Below, piece after piece: positions 53,783-62,846 of a stretch of DNA of 64,000 nt. The first letter of the stretch is position 1. Each line of letters opens with the position of its first letter. The translations under genes were made by a program, and so were the position numbers. Origin of the DNA: Falsihalocynthiibacter arcticus (lineage in GTDB: Bacteria; Pseudomonadota; Alphaproteobacteria; Rhodobacterales; Rhodobacteraceae); contig NZ_CP014327.1 of NCBI RefSeq assembly GCF_000812665.2, positions 4,183,501 to 4,247,500 on the forward strand, in the 5' to 3' direction. The notes below the pieces were generated by a model. It was not told the DNA's origin and made no database searches. It saw nothing but the letters and a program-made list of their open reading frames with translations.

Positions 53783-55275
53783 GCCGTGGCTCCCAGCAGG
53801 CTCATGTAACTGGATGGGCGTGTCGTGCCGACATTGGCCTTAGGCAAATACGGGTAGAAGTCCAAATCCAATCGCGGTGGCCGCTTCTCAATACGGCATA
53901 GCACAAGGTGTTTTACGGCATCATAGCCAATAGCGCCCAGATCAATGGCATGCTGGATTGCGCCTTGCACAACGTCCATCTCGAATGTTTCCAAAAGGCG
54001 CAGAACTTGAACGTATTCTCGCTTGCCCGGTTTGCCCATTCTGGCTTCGAGCAGTCGGTGCAGGGTGGCGAAGGCATCCGGTAGATTCCAGCCCTGCAAA
54101 GGGGCTGCCTGATCCAAAGCCCCCACCTTCTGCTCAATCAAGGGCAGGAAGTGGAGCGGGTCAAAGATCATATCCGCGGATAGGTAGGATCGTTTGTGCC
54201 GTGCAACGATCTCGTTACCGCAGCCGATGATAACCTCATGTACAAACCCACGCACATGAACATCGTGGTGTGCATAAGCCACCGGCACCGAGTAGTCATT
54301 GCTGCGATAGCGCACCATCGAGATCGAAGTGGCCCGTGTGTTGACATGGTCGCAGGCTTCATATTCCGCCACGGGCAACCCCATCAGCGCATCAAAATCG
54401 GATACCAAACGTTGACCTATGGTTTGGGTGTGGCCGCGCAAAGTATCGTCCTGACGTGCTAAACACTTCGCTTCCAGATGGGCGTTCAAATCATCAAAGC
54501 TGTCACAACGCGGCGCAGGGACCATGAAGTTGCGACGCGTATATCCAACCATGCCCTCAACGTTGCCTTTATCGTTTCCTCGCGCTGGTCGCCCGAACTT
54601 GTCATCGAACAGGTAATGGGATTGCAGCTCAGTGAACCGACGTGTGCGAATACGCGTTCTGTCCCCGAGTATCCGCGCAACGGCGATCTTGGTGTTGTCG
54701 TAGAGAATGGACTGCGGAATACCATCAAAGAACGCAAAGGCGGACACATGGCCATCGCAGAATGCTTCCGTCGTCTCGGCAGGGTATCCCTTAACGAACA
54801 CCGCATCAGAATGCGGTAAGCTCATTACAAAAAAATGGATCTTGCATTCCACGCCACCAATCACGCCAAGTGTCTCACCAAAATCAACCTGCGCGTGGCC
54901 TGGCCGATGCGACAACGGTACAAACACCTCTTTAGTGCGTCGCTTTTGTTCGCGAACGTAATAGGTCACTGTCGTCAAGCTTCCCGCGTACCCGTGTTCA
55001 TCCCTCAAACGCTCAAAAATACGCTTGGCGGTGTGGCGCTGCTTTTTGATCAGGGCCTTATCTGTACGCAGTATATTATCGATGACACCAACATAATCAT
55101 CAAGCGTTGGGCGACGCGGGGCTTCTGAACGCCGATAACCAGGAGGGAGCTCATGCCGCAACATCTTGGCTATCGTTTTGCGATCCTTGTTGAAATAACG
55201 CGCCGCTTCTCGAGTAGACATCCCGTCCTTCAAACAAGCACGGCGCACACGATTATAAATATCCACAGAATACAT
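53779..55275 (-). CDS. istA: IS21-family transposase IstA (copy 2, intact)
   Basis: 498 residues. N-terminal HTH (MSTREAARYFNKDRKTIAKML), then the rve DDE core starting GHAQVDFGETLGVIGGVECKIHFFV (first Asp), second Asp region YDNTKIAV, Glu in RGNDKGNVEGMVGY, and the C-terminal Mu-transposase-like domain. Acts with IstB. This is the intact reference for the frameshifted copy at 2328-3826 and could mobilise both. Confidence 0.95.
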   Translation of the reverse strand: MYSVDIYNRVRRACLKDGMSTREAARYFNKDRKTIAKMLRHELPPGYRRSEAPRRPTLDDYVGVIDNILRTDKALIKKQRHTAKRIFERLRDEHGYAGSLTTVTYYVREQKRRTKEVFVPLSHRPGHAQVDFGETLGVIGGVECKIHFFVMSLPHSDAVFVKGYPAETTEAFCDGHVSAFAFFDGIPQSILYDNTKIAVARILGDRTRIRTRRFTELQSHYLFDDKFGRPARGNDKGNVEGMVGYTRRNFMVPAPRCDSFDDLNAHLEAKCLARQDDTLRGHTQTIGQRLVSDFDALMGLPVAEYEACDHVNTRATSISMVRYRSNDYSVPVAYAHHDVHVRGFVHEVIIGCGNEIVARHKRSYLSADMIFDPLHFLPLIEQKVGALDQAAPLQGWNLPDAFATLHRLLEARMGKPGKREYVQVLRLLETFEMDVVQGAIQHAIDLGAIGYDAVKHLVLCRIEKRPPRLDLDFYPYLPKANVGTTRPSSYMSLLGATA

Positions 55276-55381
55276 CTCCCGCCCTCCGAATAAACGAAGG
55301 ACACAAACTGGCGGATTTTTACTCCGCTACAACTGCGATACGCAGCCGCTTCTGTGGCCCATTATTGCTCCGCGTTTTACA

Positions 55382-57292
55382 AATGCCGCAAATGGCGAGA
55401 CGAAAATAGACTTCGCGCCACAGGTTTGGGCGAGGTATTTGCGTATTGAGATGTCGACCCAAACGCCTGCGGAATACTTGCGCATTCCCGAACAATTGCG
55501 CGTCTTTGAGGCGGCATCAACCACGCAACAGCCGTCAATTCTGGGCGAATGGGGCGAATTTTCGCAGGCATCCGCCTATGAGCGTGACCACGAGGTTGCA
55601 CATATCGCGCTACCCGCGCCAACAGGTGGTGCCACGGCAGAACTGGCTGTGACATTGCCGCCCGCCGATATCATCGCGTCCTCTGTGCGTCGCGGGGGCA
55701 ATGCCGATTGGTGGCGCATCGCGGCGCCCGCCGAGCAGCGCGAATTGCGTGTCATGCTGGACACGGACCAACAGGGCGGCGCACATCCCGCCCTATTTGA
55801 TACCGCTGGCGGGGTCATCCCAATGCGCCGTGCAACAGCAAAAGAGGCCGAGGATCGTGGCATGGCGATGCCATTATATCTGGCGGTTCTTGAGCCGAAC
55901 CAATCCTACAATCTGCGCATCGAAGAACCGCTACGCCCAATCATTATTGTTTGGGACACCAGCGGGTCAACGGGACCCTATAAGCCCGCGATGCAACGTG
56001 CGCTGCGCGATATTGCCTTGCAGGCCGACCCTGACCGCGACTTGATCGGTTTTCTGCCATTTGGCGGATCGTTTTTGGGGGAGGGATTATTGGGCGCCCC
56101 TGAATTGTTGATCCGCAGGCTGGGGATGATCGCCCAATCAGGGAATTCCAGCAATTCAGAAGGCGCGTTGATACAGGCCAGCGACATGCTTGCCGATCAG
56201 GACGGCGTGCGAGGGATCATTTTGATCACCGACGCCGCCACAGGCCAAGACGCGCCACTGTGGGAAATGCTAACCAAAGTGCGCCCGCGTATTGGTGCGC
56301 TTGCGATCCCGTCAACGGGGGCATTTGGGCCAAACCCCGACCGCGAACGTGACCTGATGGAAAACTGGGGCCGCGTGAACGGTGGTTTTTATCAGTACAT
56401 TTCAACACAGGCAGATTTTACCGAAGGTTTTGCCCGCGCAGTCGACAAAATGCGCGGACCTAAGCCCTATGAAATGCGGGTCACGCTTGGGCCTGTGGTC
56501 GCACAACCCGACGGGCAATTGCGGGTTATTGAAACGCTAGCCGAACGGGACGCCGCTGCGCCGCCAAATTCAAGTCTGCTGATTTTGATTGATACTTCTG
56601 GGTCGATGTTGCAACGCATTGATGGGCAACGCCGCTATCAAATTGCGCAAACGGCACTGTCGCAATTGGTAAAAAGCGCGGAAGCGCGGGGCATCGCGAT
56701 CGGACTGCGGCAATTTGGCGTTGCACCAGATGCATGCGATTCAGCACTTTTGGCACCGATTTCCCTGTACGCGCTCGAAGACATGGCGGGGATTCTGAAC
56801 AAAATCTTGCCGCAGAACAATGCGCGCACACCGATTGCAGCGGCGCTTGCCATGGCGGGGAATGATTTGGCAAATGCGCAGGGTGCGCCCCGTATTGTGA
56901 TTTTGACGGATGGCGAGGAAACCTGCGATGGTGACCCCAAACAGGCGATCTTGGATCTGGCTGAACAAGGGATTGCTGTGCGTATAGATATTGTTGGATT
57001 TGCAATTGATGATCCTGCTTTGTCGGACACATTTGCGGATTGGGCCGCTGCGGGCCAAGGGCAATATGTAAATGTGTCTGATCTTGCGTCCTTGGAACGG
57101 GCGCTGCTGGACGCGAGCCAAACCCAATACCGCGCTATCGCCGTTGACGGGTTTACGGTGTCTGGCACGGTTTCGGGGGATGCGGTCGCGTTGCCTGCGG
57201 GACGGTACACATTGATGATTGATGGCCGCGACGGGGAGACCACAATCGATATTGAACCACAAACGGAATTGCTGATCGACCTTACGAAATAG
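55382..57292 (+). CDS. Double VWA-domain protein, 5' end removed by IS21
   Basis: The frame is open from the IS21 edge (NAANGETKIDFAPQVWARYL...) without a proper start; the first internal start is a TTG at 55439, so the N-terminus is missing. Two von Willebrand A domains carry MIDAS motifs: IIIVWDTSGSTG near residue 173 and LLILIDTSGSM near 385 (numbered from 55439), with TDGEETCDGDP near 490. A carboxypeptidase-regulatory-like beta domain ends the protein (VSGDAVALPAGRYTLMIDG). The full protein was probably exported and involved in protein-protein contacts at the envelope. Likely non-functional now. Confidence 0.8.
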   Translation, partial: NAANGETKIDFAPQVWARYLRIEMSTQTPAEYLRIPEQLRVFEAASTTQQPSILGEWGEFSQASAYERDHEVAHIALPAPTGGATAELAVTLPPADIIASSVRRGGNADWWRIAAPAEQRELRVMLDTDQQGGAHPALFDTAGGVIPMRRATAKEAEDRGMAMPLYLAVLEPNQSYNLRIEEPLRPIIIVWDTSGSTGPYKPAMQRALRDIALQADPDRDLIGFLPFGGSFLGEGLLGAPELLIRRLGMIAQSGNSSNSEGALIQASDMLADQDGVRGIILITDAATGQDAPLWEMLTKVRPRIGALAIPSTGAFGPNPDRERDLMENWGRVNGGFYQYISTQADFTEGFARAVDKMRGPKPYEMRVTLGPVVAQPDGQLRVIETLAERDAAAPPNSSLLILIDTSGSMLQRIDGQRRYQIAQTALSQLVKSAEARGIAIGLRQFGVAPDACDSALLAPISLYALEDMAGILNKILPQNNARTPIAAALAMAGNDLANAQGAPRIVILTDGEETCDGDPKQAILDLAEQGIAVRIDIVGFAIDDPALSDTFADWAAAGQGQYVNVSDLASLERALLDASQTQYRAIAVDGFTVSGTVSGDAVALPAGRYTLMIDGRDGETTIDIEPQTELLIDLTK

Positions 57293-57357
57293 GGGCGGTG
57301 GTCAGATGAAAATGGGTGCCGCTTGCCCTTTTTGGCGAAGAGGCATATTTTTATCCG

Positions 57358-57918
57358 CTATTTTTCCAGCAAAATATACGGCGGCAATAATGCGCTAAAA
57401 CTGCCGTTGATTTGCATTGTCCGCGCTGGGTCAAATTCGCCATCTGCAAGCGGCTCGCGATAATGGGCAGCCGCTTCAAAACTGCCTTCAACGAAGAACC
57501 CCTCGTCACGCTCTTCAAATGTTATGAGGGAAAGGACGATATCGTTGGCCTCATCTTCCGACTCGCTTGCCATCCAGCCAGATTTCCATGCGTCTGACAA
57601 ATACATCACTCCAGCGTTAAGCGGGATCAATTGGCCACCAACAGACATAACCTCGAAACTGAACAAAAGGCTATCTTCGGAAATTTTCACACTATCTTCG
57701 CTTGGTTGACCCCAAAGCTGAAAAGACTGCAAATTCGCAACCGCTATCGACAAGCCAAAGGATTGGCTTTCGTTGTCTTGCGCGGTTAAAAACCATGTGC
57801 GTTCTTCGCCGTCGAGGGTGGCGGTGATATTGCCGAATACGTCTTGTGCAAATGACACCGTCGGCGCGAGGGCAAGAGCAGCAGCAATGACAGCGTTGTG
57901 AAATGATGAAATTGGCAT
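57358..57918 (-). CDS. Exported hypothetical protein
   Basis: 186 residues, signal peptide ending PTVSFA before QDVFGNITATLDGEERTWFLTA. The mature part is beta-rich and acidic. The pattern of a short N-terminal beta-hairpin, xxTLDGEERTW, and a C-terminal INGSFSALLPP parallels the protein at 60655-61218 (TQIDGKDFVF..., SGRFEAVLP), so the two are distant paralogues. Convergent with the VWA gene. No known family recalled. Confidence 0.75.
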   Translation of the reverse strand: MPISSFHNAVIAAALALAPTVSFAQDVFGNITATLDGEERTWFLTAQDNESQSFGLSIAVANLQSFQLWGQPSEDSVKISEDSLLFSFEVMSVGGQLIPLNAGVMYLSDAWKSGWMASESEDEANDIVLSLITFEERDEGFFVEGSFEAAAHYREPLADGEFDPARTMQINGSFSALLPPYILLEK

Positions 57919-58129
57919 GTATGTTCCAATCAGTGAAAAGTGAAATGGTCGTTGGCCAAACAGGTGGCCCTATTAAAGCGTAGCGCCCAACCCGCCAGTC
58001 TGCCAACAAATTCTTCAGATCCAGACACTAAGATTTTCAAGGTCGTGATTTTCTATGACGTATTTTTAAAACTGCATGCTAAGCTAAACTTTATAGACTC
58101 CATTTCTTATCGCTTCAGGAGTATTCAAA

Positions 58130-58708
58130 ATGTGTTTCAAGCCCAGCATTGCCCTTGGTCTATCCCTTCTTTGCCTAGCATCTCCGACCTATTCAGCGCC
58201 AGATGATGCGTGCAACTATGGGACCCCAGACGCATGGGCGCAGGTTGACGCGACGATCGTGGGCTCTTGGCAGATCGTGCACCATGCGGGCTATGTTATT
58301 GCTGGCCCGACGACGATGCCGTTCCCTGCAAGTGGCGACATCGAGACGATGCAGATTGAAATGACGTCTGATGGCCGCCTCATCGGCACCCACCCCGAGG
58401 CACCGGCCCCGATTGAATTTATTTGGGCGGATGAACCACCATGGAGCTTTGAGGCCCATGCAAAAGCTGATGGCGCACCTGCGCCCTTGCTATCGTCAAC
58501 CGATGTGGAATCGATGATGGGCTGTAAGGTCGATGATCTCGCGCGGTTGATCGGTCATTCGCAGGTGACAATGAACGGCGTAACAATGGATTTTACGCTG
58601 CGATTAATGATCCTTGGCGCGACGTCGATCTATGGCATTTTCCAGACCTCAAGCATTGTAAACGGCGTTTCGGTAAAAAGTTGGCGCGCTGTGACAATGA
58701 CGCGATAA
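58130..58708 (+). CDS. Exported hypothetical protein
   Basis: 192 residues, signal peptide MCFKPSIALGLSLLCLASPTYS, mature start APDDACNYGTPDAWAQV. Two cysteines (DDACNYG, MMGCKVDD) may form a disulfide. Single lipocalin- or META-like beta domain guess only (VGSWQIVHHAGYVI, IETMQIEMTSDGRLIG). First of a run of small exported proteins on this strand. Confidence 0.75.
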   Translation: MCFKPSIALGLSLLCLASPTYSAPDDACNYGTPDAWAQVDATIVGSWQIVHHAGYVIAGPTTMPFPASGDIETMQIEMTSDGRLIGTHPEAPAPIEFIWADEPPWSFEAHAKADGAPAPLLSSTDVESMMGCKVDDLARLIGHSQVTMNGVTMDFTLRLMILGATSIYGIFQTSSIVNGVSVKSWRAVTMTR

Positions 58709-58760
58709 TCAGTCGCGCGATGCTGTATTTGATAATTGAAATGACAGCGGAGATTTAAGG

Positions 58761-59267
58761 ATGACAAGCTTCGGGCGAAACACGTTGAAAACACTCGGCA
58801 TCGCGGCGTTGCTGGTGCTTGCGGTGCCTGCTGCTGCGCAAAGCGAACACGAGCCGCTGACCGAAGACGAACTGCGGAGTTTGGTTCCATTTGGCGCAGA
58901 TGACATCCTCAAGCTGGCGGATTGCGGGAAAAAATCCTACCCGACCTGCACCTATGTTTGGGGCAACTTTGATAGTGACGACGAAGCGCGGATCAAAATG
59001 GGCGGCAAACCTAGCGGTGAAAAACTCATGACGGTTTTTGCGCAGGCAAGCCGCATTGAGGATTTTGAAAGGGTGGTTTCCGTAACACCTGACGCGCAAC
59101 CTGTCGAAGACGTCGGTATCGTCGCAATCTGGTCTGCAAATCGGCGCCAGCTTTCGTTGATGACCGAGGACTTTTTGGTAGTCCACGTAAATGTTGACGC
59201 TCGTAGTATTGAAGACCCCAAGGCAATCGCACTGCAAATTGCAGACTATTTGATGGAGCAAGAATGA
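58761..59267 (+). CDS. Exported hypothetical protein
   Basis: 168 residues, signal peptide ending AVPAAAQ before SEHEPLTEDELRSLVPFG. One cysteine pair (LADCGKKSYPTCTYVWG). Mixed alpha/beta, no membrane segment after the signal. Its stop overlaps the next start by four bases, so the two are coupled. Function unknown. Confidence 0.75.
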   Translation: MTSFGRNTLKTLGIAALLVLAVPAAAQSEHEPLTEDELRSLVPFGADDILKLADCGKKSYPTCTYVWGNFDSDDEARIKMGGKPSGEKLMTVFAQASRIEDFERVVSVTPDAQPVEDVGIVAIWSANRRQLSLMTEDFLVVHVNVDARSIEDPKAIALQIADYLMEQE

Positions 59268-59614
59268 TGCGTCAGCTTTGCTTAACAATTGCTCTCACCT
59301 GCATCGCGCCGATCGGGGCTGTTGCAGAACAGCAGGCGATCAACGACGGCATTTACGATGCTTATGATTGTTCCGTCCCAATCAGCGATCAACGCGTCGA
59401 AATTACGGGTAACAAACTCGCCTTTTATGAATCGTCTTGCGATCTTTCAAATCCGCAATCCATTCTCGGTCTTGAACGCACGACCATTTTTGATGCGGAC
59501 TGTCAGGGCGAAGGCGAAACATGGACCACGCGATTTATTCTAAAGCAAACCCAAGATGGCGGGATCGCAATGATGGATGAAACGTGGGGCGATCATTATG
59601 CTCGGTGCAATTAG
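59264..59614 (+). CDS. Small exported hypothetical protein
   Basis: 116 residues, signal peptide MMRQLCLTIALTCIAPIGAVA, then EQQAINDGIYDAYDCSVPISDQ. Four cysteines in the mature part (DCSV, SSCD, DCQG, RCN) could form two disulfides. Overlaps the preceding gene. Function unknown. Confidence 0.72.
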   Translation: MMRQLCLTIALTCIAPIGAVAEQQAINDGIYDAYDCSVPISDQRVEITGNKLAFYESSCDLSNPQSILGLERTTIFDADCQGEGETWTTRFILKQTQDGGIAMMDETWGDHYARCN

Positions 59615-59678
59615 CCCGTTTTGTACCAACCCAAACGTTCCAGCCACTGCTTTATTTTCAAACCAAAATGAGGACAAA

Positions 59679-60068
59679 ATGACTAAATTTTCAAAACTTT
59701 TGACTTTCCTATTTTGCGCCACAGCACTGGCTGCATGTGTGACCGAAAATGAAACACCCTCAGCAGCGATGCCTGAGACGGGAATGGCGCGCCTTACGGG
59801 CGAGGCGACTAGTGTGGCAAAGCTAACGCCCGCATTGGCCAGCAAGGGCCTAACGATGCAGCCGATGCCAGATAGCCGCACAGCCGCGATTGCGCGGTTT
59901 TGCAGCGGCGGCGCAGAGGCTTTAGTTTTGACAAGCGCATTCACGGATTCCGAAACTGACCGCTGCGCCGCTGCAGGTGGTCACTGGAGCGCGGTATTTG
60001 CTGACGGCATGCCCACATGGCTCGCGCCAAACTTCAAATCAAATTTTGATACATTTAACGGGCTTTGA
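59679..60068 (+). CDS. Small lipoprotein
   Basis: 129 residues from the ATG at 59679 with GAGGA upstream. Lipobox LAAC in LFCATALAACVTENE, so it is lipid-anchored in the envelope. The C-terminal half has FCSGGAEALVLTSAFTDSETDRCAAAGG with two cysteines. Part of the exported-protein run. Function unknown. Confidence 0.75.
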   Translation: MTKFSKLLTFLFCATALAACVTENETPSAAMPETGMARLTGEATSVAKLTPALASKGLTMQPMPDSRTAAIARFCSGGAEALVLTSAFTDSETDRCAAAGGHWSAVFADGMPTWLAPNFKSNFDTFNGL

Positions 60069-60102
60069 TCATGGCACTTAAAAATAAATCAAAGAGCCGA
60101 CA

Positions 60103-60567
60103 ATGAACAGATTTTTTGGAATGATCTTCTCAACGGCAGCGGTGTTTGGATTTTCAAATATCCAGCTAACAGCACAAACGGCCACGGCGACCTTTGAAAT
60201 TAGCGCCAAGATGCAGGGCGGATGCCAGCTGATGGGTGCCTGCGCATTTTACACGCTGTCCCCAAATGGCACAATAACCTATACGCTACCTGGAAGTTTC
60301 GGAGGTGAACCTAAGCAAAAAACTGGCGTATTGAGTACGCAGGATTATATTGCTTTGATACAACCGCTAACCGCCGACCGCTTGCAATCACTCGAAAGCT
60401 CTGTGTTCACGGGGGTTTGCCCATCATATAATGACGGCGCAGATTACATCTTTGAAATCACACGCGACGGGCAAAAAACGCAATTAAAAACATGCGGAAA
60501 TGCGCTGACGGACGATCCGCAGATCGACACGCTCATTAGCTTTTTCGGCTTATTTACCGTGAGTTGA
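60103..60567 (+). CDS. Exported hypothetical protein
   Basis: 154 residues, signal peptide ending NIQLTAQ before TATATFEISAKMQGGCQLMGACAFYTLSPNGTITYTLPG. Four cysteines (GGCQ, GACA, GVCP, KTCG). Beta-rich. Co-directional with the lipoprotein 34 bases upstream. Function unknown. Confidence 0.75.
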   Translation: MNRFFGMIFSTAAVFGFSNIQLTAQTATATFEISAKMQGGCQLMGACAFYTLSPNGTITYTLPGSFGGEPKQKTGVLSTQDYIALIQPLTADRLQSLESSVFTGVCPSYNDGADYIFEITRDGQKTQLKTCGNALTDDPQIDTLISFFGLFTVS

Positions 60568-60654
60568 CCAAATAAGACGATCTGTAATGGCGAAGGCAGA
60601 ACACAGCGGTCACCTATCATGTCGGCCGAAGATATTCATATAAAGGATAATAAG

Positions 60655-61218
60655 ATGCGGGTAATTTTTGCAGTCATCGCTGCAGGCATCCTTAGCCTCA
60701 TAATGCCAAACTTTGCTGCTGCGCAGGAGGCAACTGGGCAGATCACCACGCAGATTGACGGCAAGGATTTTGTGTTCACGATCATCAGCCAAGCGGACGC
60801 GGCATTGGGCCTCGATGACGCTGATGCGAAATCCGCGTTTGCCCCGCAGTCGGAACAGTTTGCGGGCATCGTATCTTTGGCGCTTTGGGCTACCGAAGAG
60901 ACGAGCGGGATCCCGTTAATGCTCAATATATTTCACCGCGTTTCGGGAGAACCCACAGAGGTAGATCAATTTTTTTCGGGGTTTCTCTTTTACGCCGAGG
61001 GCGGCGAAGAATGGGGTTGGGTCGCGGACCTATCGCAGGATGGATCAACGATAAGTGTAGAAAGGTACGTCGAAACAGAGACAAGCGCCACTGTGGCTGG
61101 TCAATTCAGCACAACTGCCTATTACGAAGCGGCTGATCAGGACGAACCTGATCTTAGTCGTAGCATCAGCATTTCAGGGAGGTTCGAGGCAGTCCTTCCG
61201 CGTATAGACACGCACTGA
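60655..61218 (+). CDS. Exported hypothetical protein (paralogue of 57358-57918)
   Basis: 187 residues from the ATG at 60655 with AAGGA upstream. Signal peptide ending PNFAAAQ before EATGQITTQIDGKDFVFTIISQ. Acidic, beta-rich. The overall plan and the C-terminal ISISGRFEAVLPRI match the protein at 57358-57918, although the genes are on opposite strands. End of the exported-protein run. Function unknown. Confidence 0.75.
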   Translation: MRVIFAVIAAGILSLIMPNFAAAQEATGQITTQIDGKDFVFTIISQADAALGLDDADAKSAFAPQSEQFAGIVSLALWATEETSGIPLMLNIFHRVSGEPTEVDQFFSGFLFYAEGGEEWGWVADLSQDGSTISVERYVETETSATVAGQFSTTAYYEAADQDEPDLSRSISISGRFEAVLPRIDTH

Positions 61219-61604
61219 TACGAGTAGTGTTTTTGATTTCAGAAATGTGAACTTAATATTCACGCCACCTTTCCACTAAAAAACGGTGCTTTTGCCAGGT
61301 GCCGTTCAAGATTCCGAACGTGTCTGACACCAATATTGCCAACAAAGCTAAACTTCAGGGGAGCGGCGGCTAATGAACGAAATGACTGCTAGGTTGCGCC
61401 TGACAAATCAGCGCATTTGCAGCATTTTTTAAGCTGCGAGCGCACGCAGCGCGAAAACTGAATTCGCACAATGGGCTCCTTGCCGCCATTCGCTGCGGCT
61501 TGATCGAAAGTCGGCTGTGGGCCGTTCGCTACGGTCAACACCATGGGCGGGTTGCCGACTTTCGCTGCGGATCGTGCTAAGGTCTGCTTTGCGAATTATT
61601 GGCG
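61219..61604. other. Gene-poor stretch with dispersed repeat motifs
   Basis: About 385 bases. Near 61490-61575 the GCTGCGGCTT / TCGCTGCGGAT and GCCGTTCGCTACGG-type repeat motifs are frequent. No gene or clear terminator is seen. Confidence 0.5.
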
Positions 61605-61754
61605 CTACAGGCCAAGCGAGCTCAAGATAAAATCTTTGCTACTCCACAAAACGATGGCTGAGAGTGTTCCAGTTAACATCGCTGGCATACCCTGCTTCCA
61701 TGTGTCGAAAATCAAATGGCACCCGAGGGCTCCTGTCGACGTTCCAAGTAGCGC

Positions 61755-61970
61755 TAAGCTGTCTTCAATCCCGTCGCGTAGGGCGTAGGTGTAAACGGGT
61801 TCGCCAAAGTAGGAATAGGTATCGGCGTTCACTTTGCGCTTTGGAGTTGCGGTCAGGCCAAGCTGAACAGCGGGTTCAAAATACTCCAACACTTTGCCCC
61901 ATGTGCTTTCGTCCTTGGCTTTGCCCGGTTCTATCCCGATTGCAACTTTCAGTCTCGCTGCGACTTTCAC
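61755..61970 (-). pseudogene. Type I restriction HsdR fragment
   Basis: About 50 residues reading ESTWGKVLEYFEPAVQLGLT then ATPKRKVNADTYSYFGEPVYTYALRDGIED. This is the helicase motif III region (GLTATPKR) and following conserved block of the HsdR/DEAD restriction subunit. Both sides change to unrelated sequence. It is a relic of a lost restriction system. Confidence 0.85.
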
Positions 61971-61985
61971 AAGGATAGAGCACCG

Positions 61986-62846
61986 CTAGTTGGGTGAAGT
62001 GGCCTTTGGCGAAAGCAACATTTTCATATGGATCAACGTCAGAGCGATGCACAAAGATACCGTTGCTACCAAAATAGCAGAGGCCAAGCTATTTTTTTCA
62101 AGCGGCACGGTTCGTTGGAAAACTGAAAAAACCAGAGGGTGGACCAGATAAATGCCCATCGACGCAGCGGCTAGTTTCTTGGAAATGGGCGTTCGGGGAA
62201 CGATTATCCAACCACAGGCTATAATAGACAATGCTGCTAGCGTGGTTTGCAGCAGACCTGCCGTCCATCCGAAAACGAAGGAAAGGCCCGTGAATGCACA
62301 GACGATCGCGACCCTGCGAGAGATGGCAGCCAAGCTAAAGCCTAGGCAGACCGCTGGAGCCACATGCGCCCATTGTGCGAGCGGAATGGGCAGGTTTTGC
62401 TCCTGAATATAGCCTTGCAATACCAAAGCAACACAAAACGCGACCACGCCTACCGGCATCGCTCCCATGCGGGTCAGAGGCCAGAGAAGTAAGCAGATTG
62501 CAAAAGCGAAGGGGAGAAACCAGAGATGAATGGCTGGACCTGTGAGCAGCATATATGGGGCGAACTCATCTGACAGAGTTGTGTCAGCGACCGCGACCTC
62601 AACCAGCTTTAAGACCCCATACACAGCAGACCAAGCAAGCCAAGGTTTGAGTAATCGCTCCGCGCGGCCATTAATGTATCTGAGAAAATCGGCACTCGCC
62701 GCCGATTTCCAGCCATTATATATAATCAGCATAAGGAAAAATGGTAAGGCCGCGTAGCCGATCGTAGCCCCGAATGAGCCTGCGTGGAATACCACAATTC
62801 CAACGGCTGCGATAAACCGCGCATAATCATAACTGGCTGTGGACAC
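61986..62846 (-). CDS. Membrane acyltransferase (acyltransferase-3 family)
   Basis: 286 residues, about nine or ten membrane helices. N-terminal YDYARFIAAVGIVVFHAG carries the catalytic His of the family (R-x-x-A-x-x-x-V-x-x-x-H). Further GPAIHLWFLPFAFAI and SMGIYLVHPLVF. Such proteins O-acetylate or acylate exported sugars, polysaccharides or lipids. Next to an hsdR remnant, so likely part of a variable region; the polysaccharide partner genes may lie beyond the window. Confidence 0.88.
   Translation of the reverse strand: MSTASYDYARFIAAVGIVVFHAGSFGATIGYAALPFFLMLIIYNGWKSAASADFLRYINGRAERLLKPWLAWSAVYGVLKLVEVAVADTTLSDEFAPYMLLTGPAIHLWFLPFAFAICLLLWPLTRMGAMPVGVVAFCVALVLQGYIQEQNLPIPLAQWAHVAPAVCLGFSLAAISRRVAIVCAFTGLSFVFGWTAGLLQTTLAALSIIACGWIIVPRTPISKKLAAASMGIYLVHPLVFSVFQRTVPLEKNSLASAILVATVSLCIALTLIHMKMLLSPKATSPN

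Larger units (their letters stand above)
52868..55381 (-). mobile_element. IS21-family insertion sequence, copy 2
   Basis: Same element as 1417-3935, same orientation, with ends TGTCAATCGCAGAGTAAAAA (left) and TGTAAAACGCGGAGCAATAA (right, reverse strand), 21 of 29 matching. No target duplication: left flank ends TTCCCGC, right flank begins AATGCCGC. The plus-strand gene to the right lacks its 5' part, and that part is not found on the left. This points to a deletion or recombination at the element, not a simple insertion. Both transposition genes are intact. Confidence 0.93.

Noticed and set aside
55327-55524. Possible integrase fragment VKRGAIMGHRSG at the right end of IS21 copy 2
   Set aside because: It first looked homologous to the integrase flank of copy 1, but both belong to the IS right terminus, which extends to 55381 and 3935.
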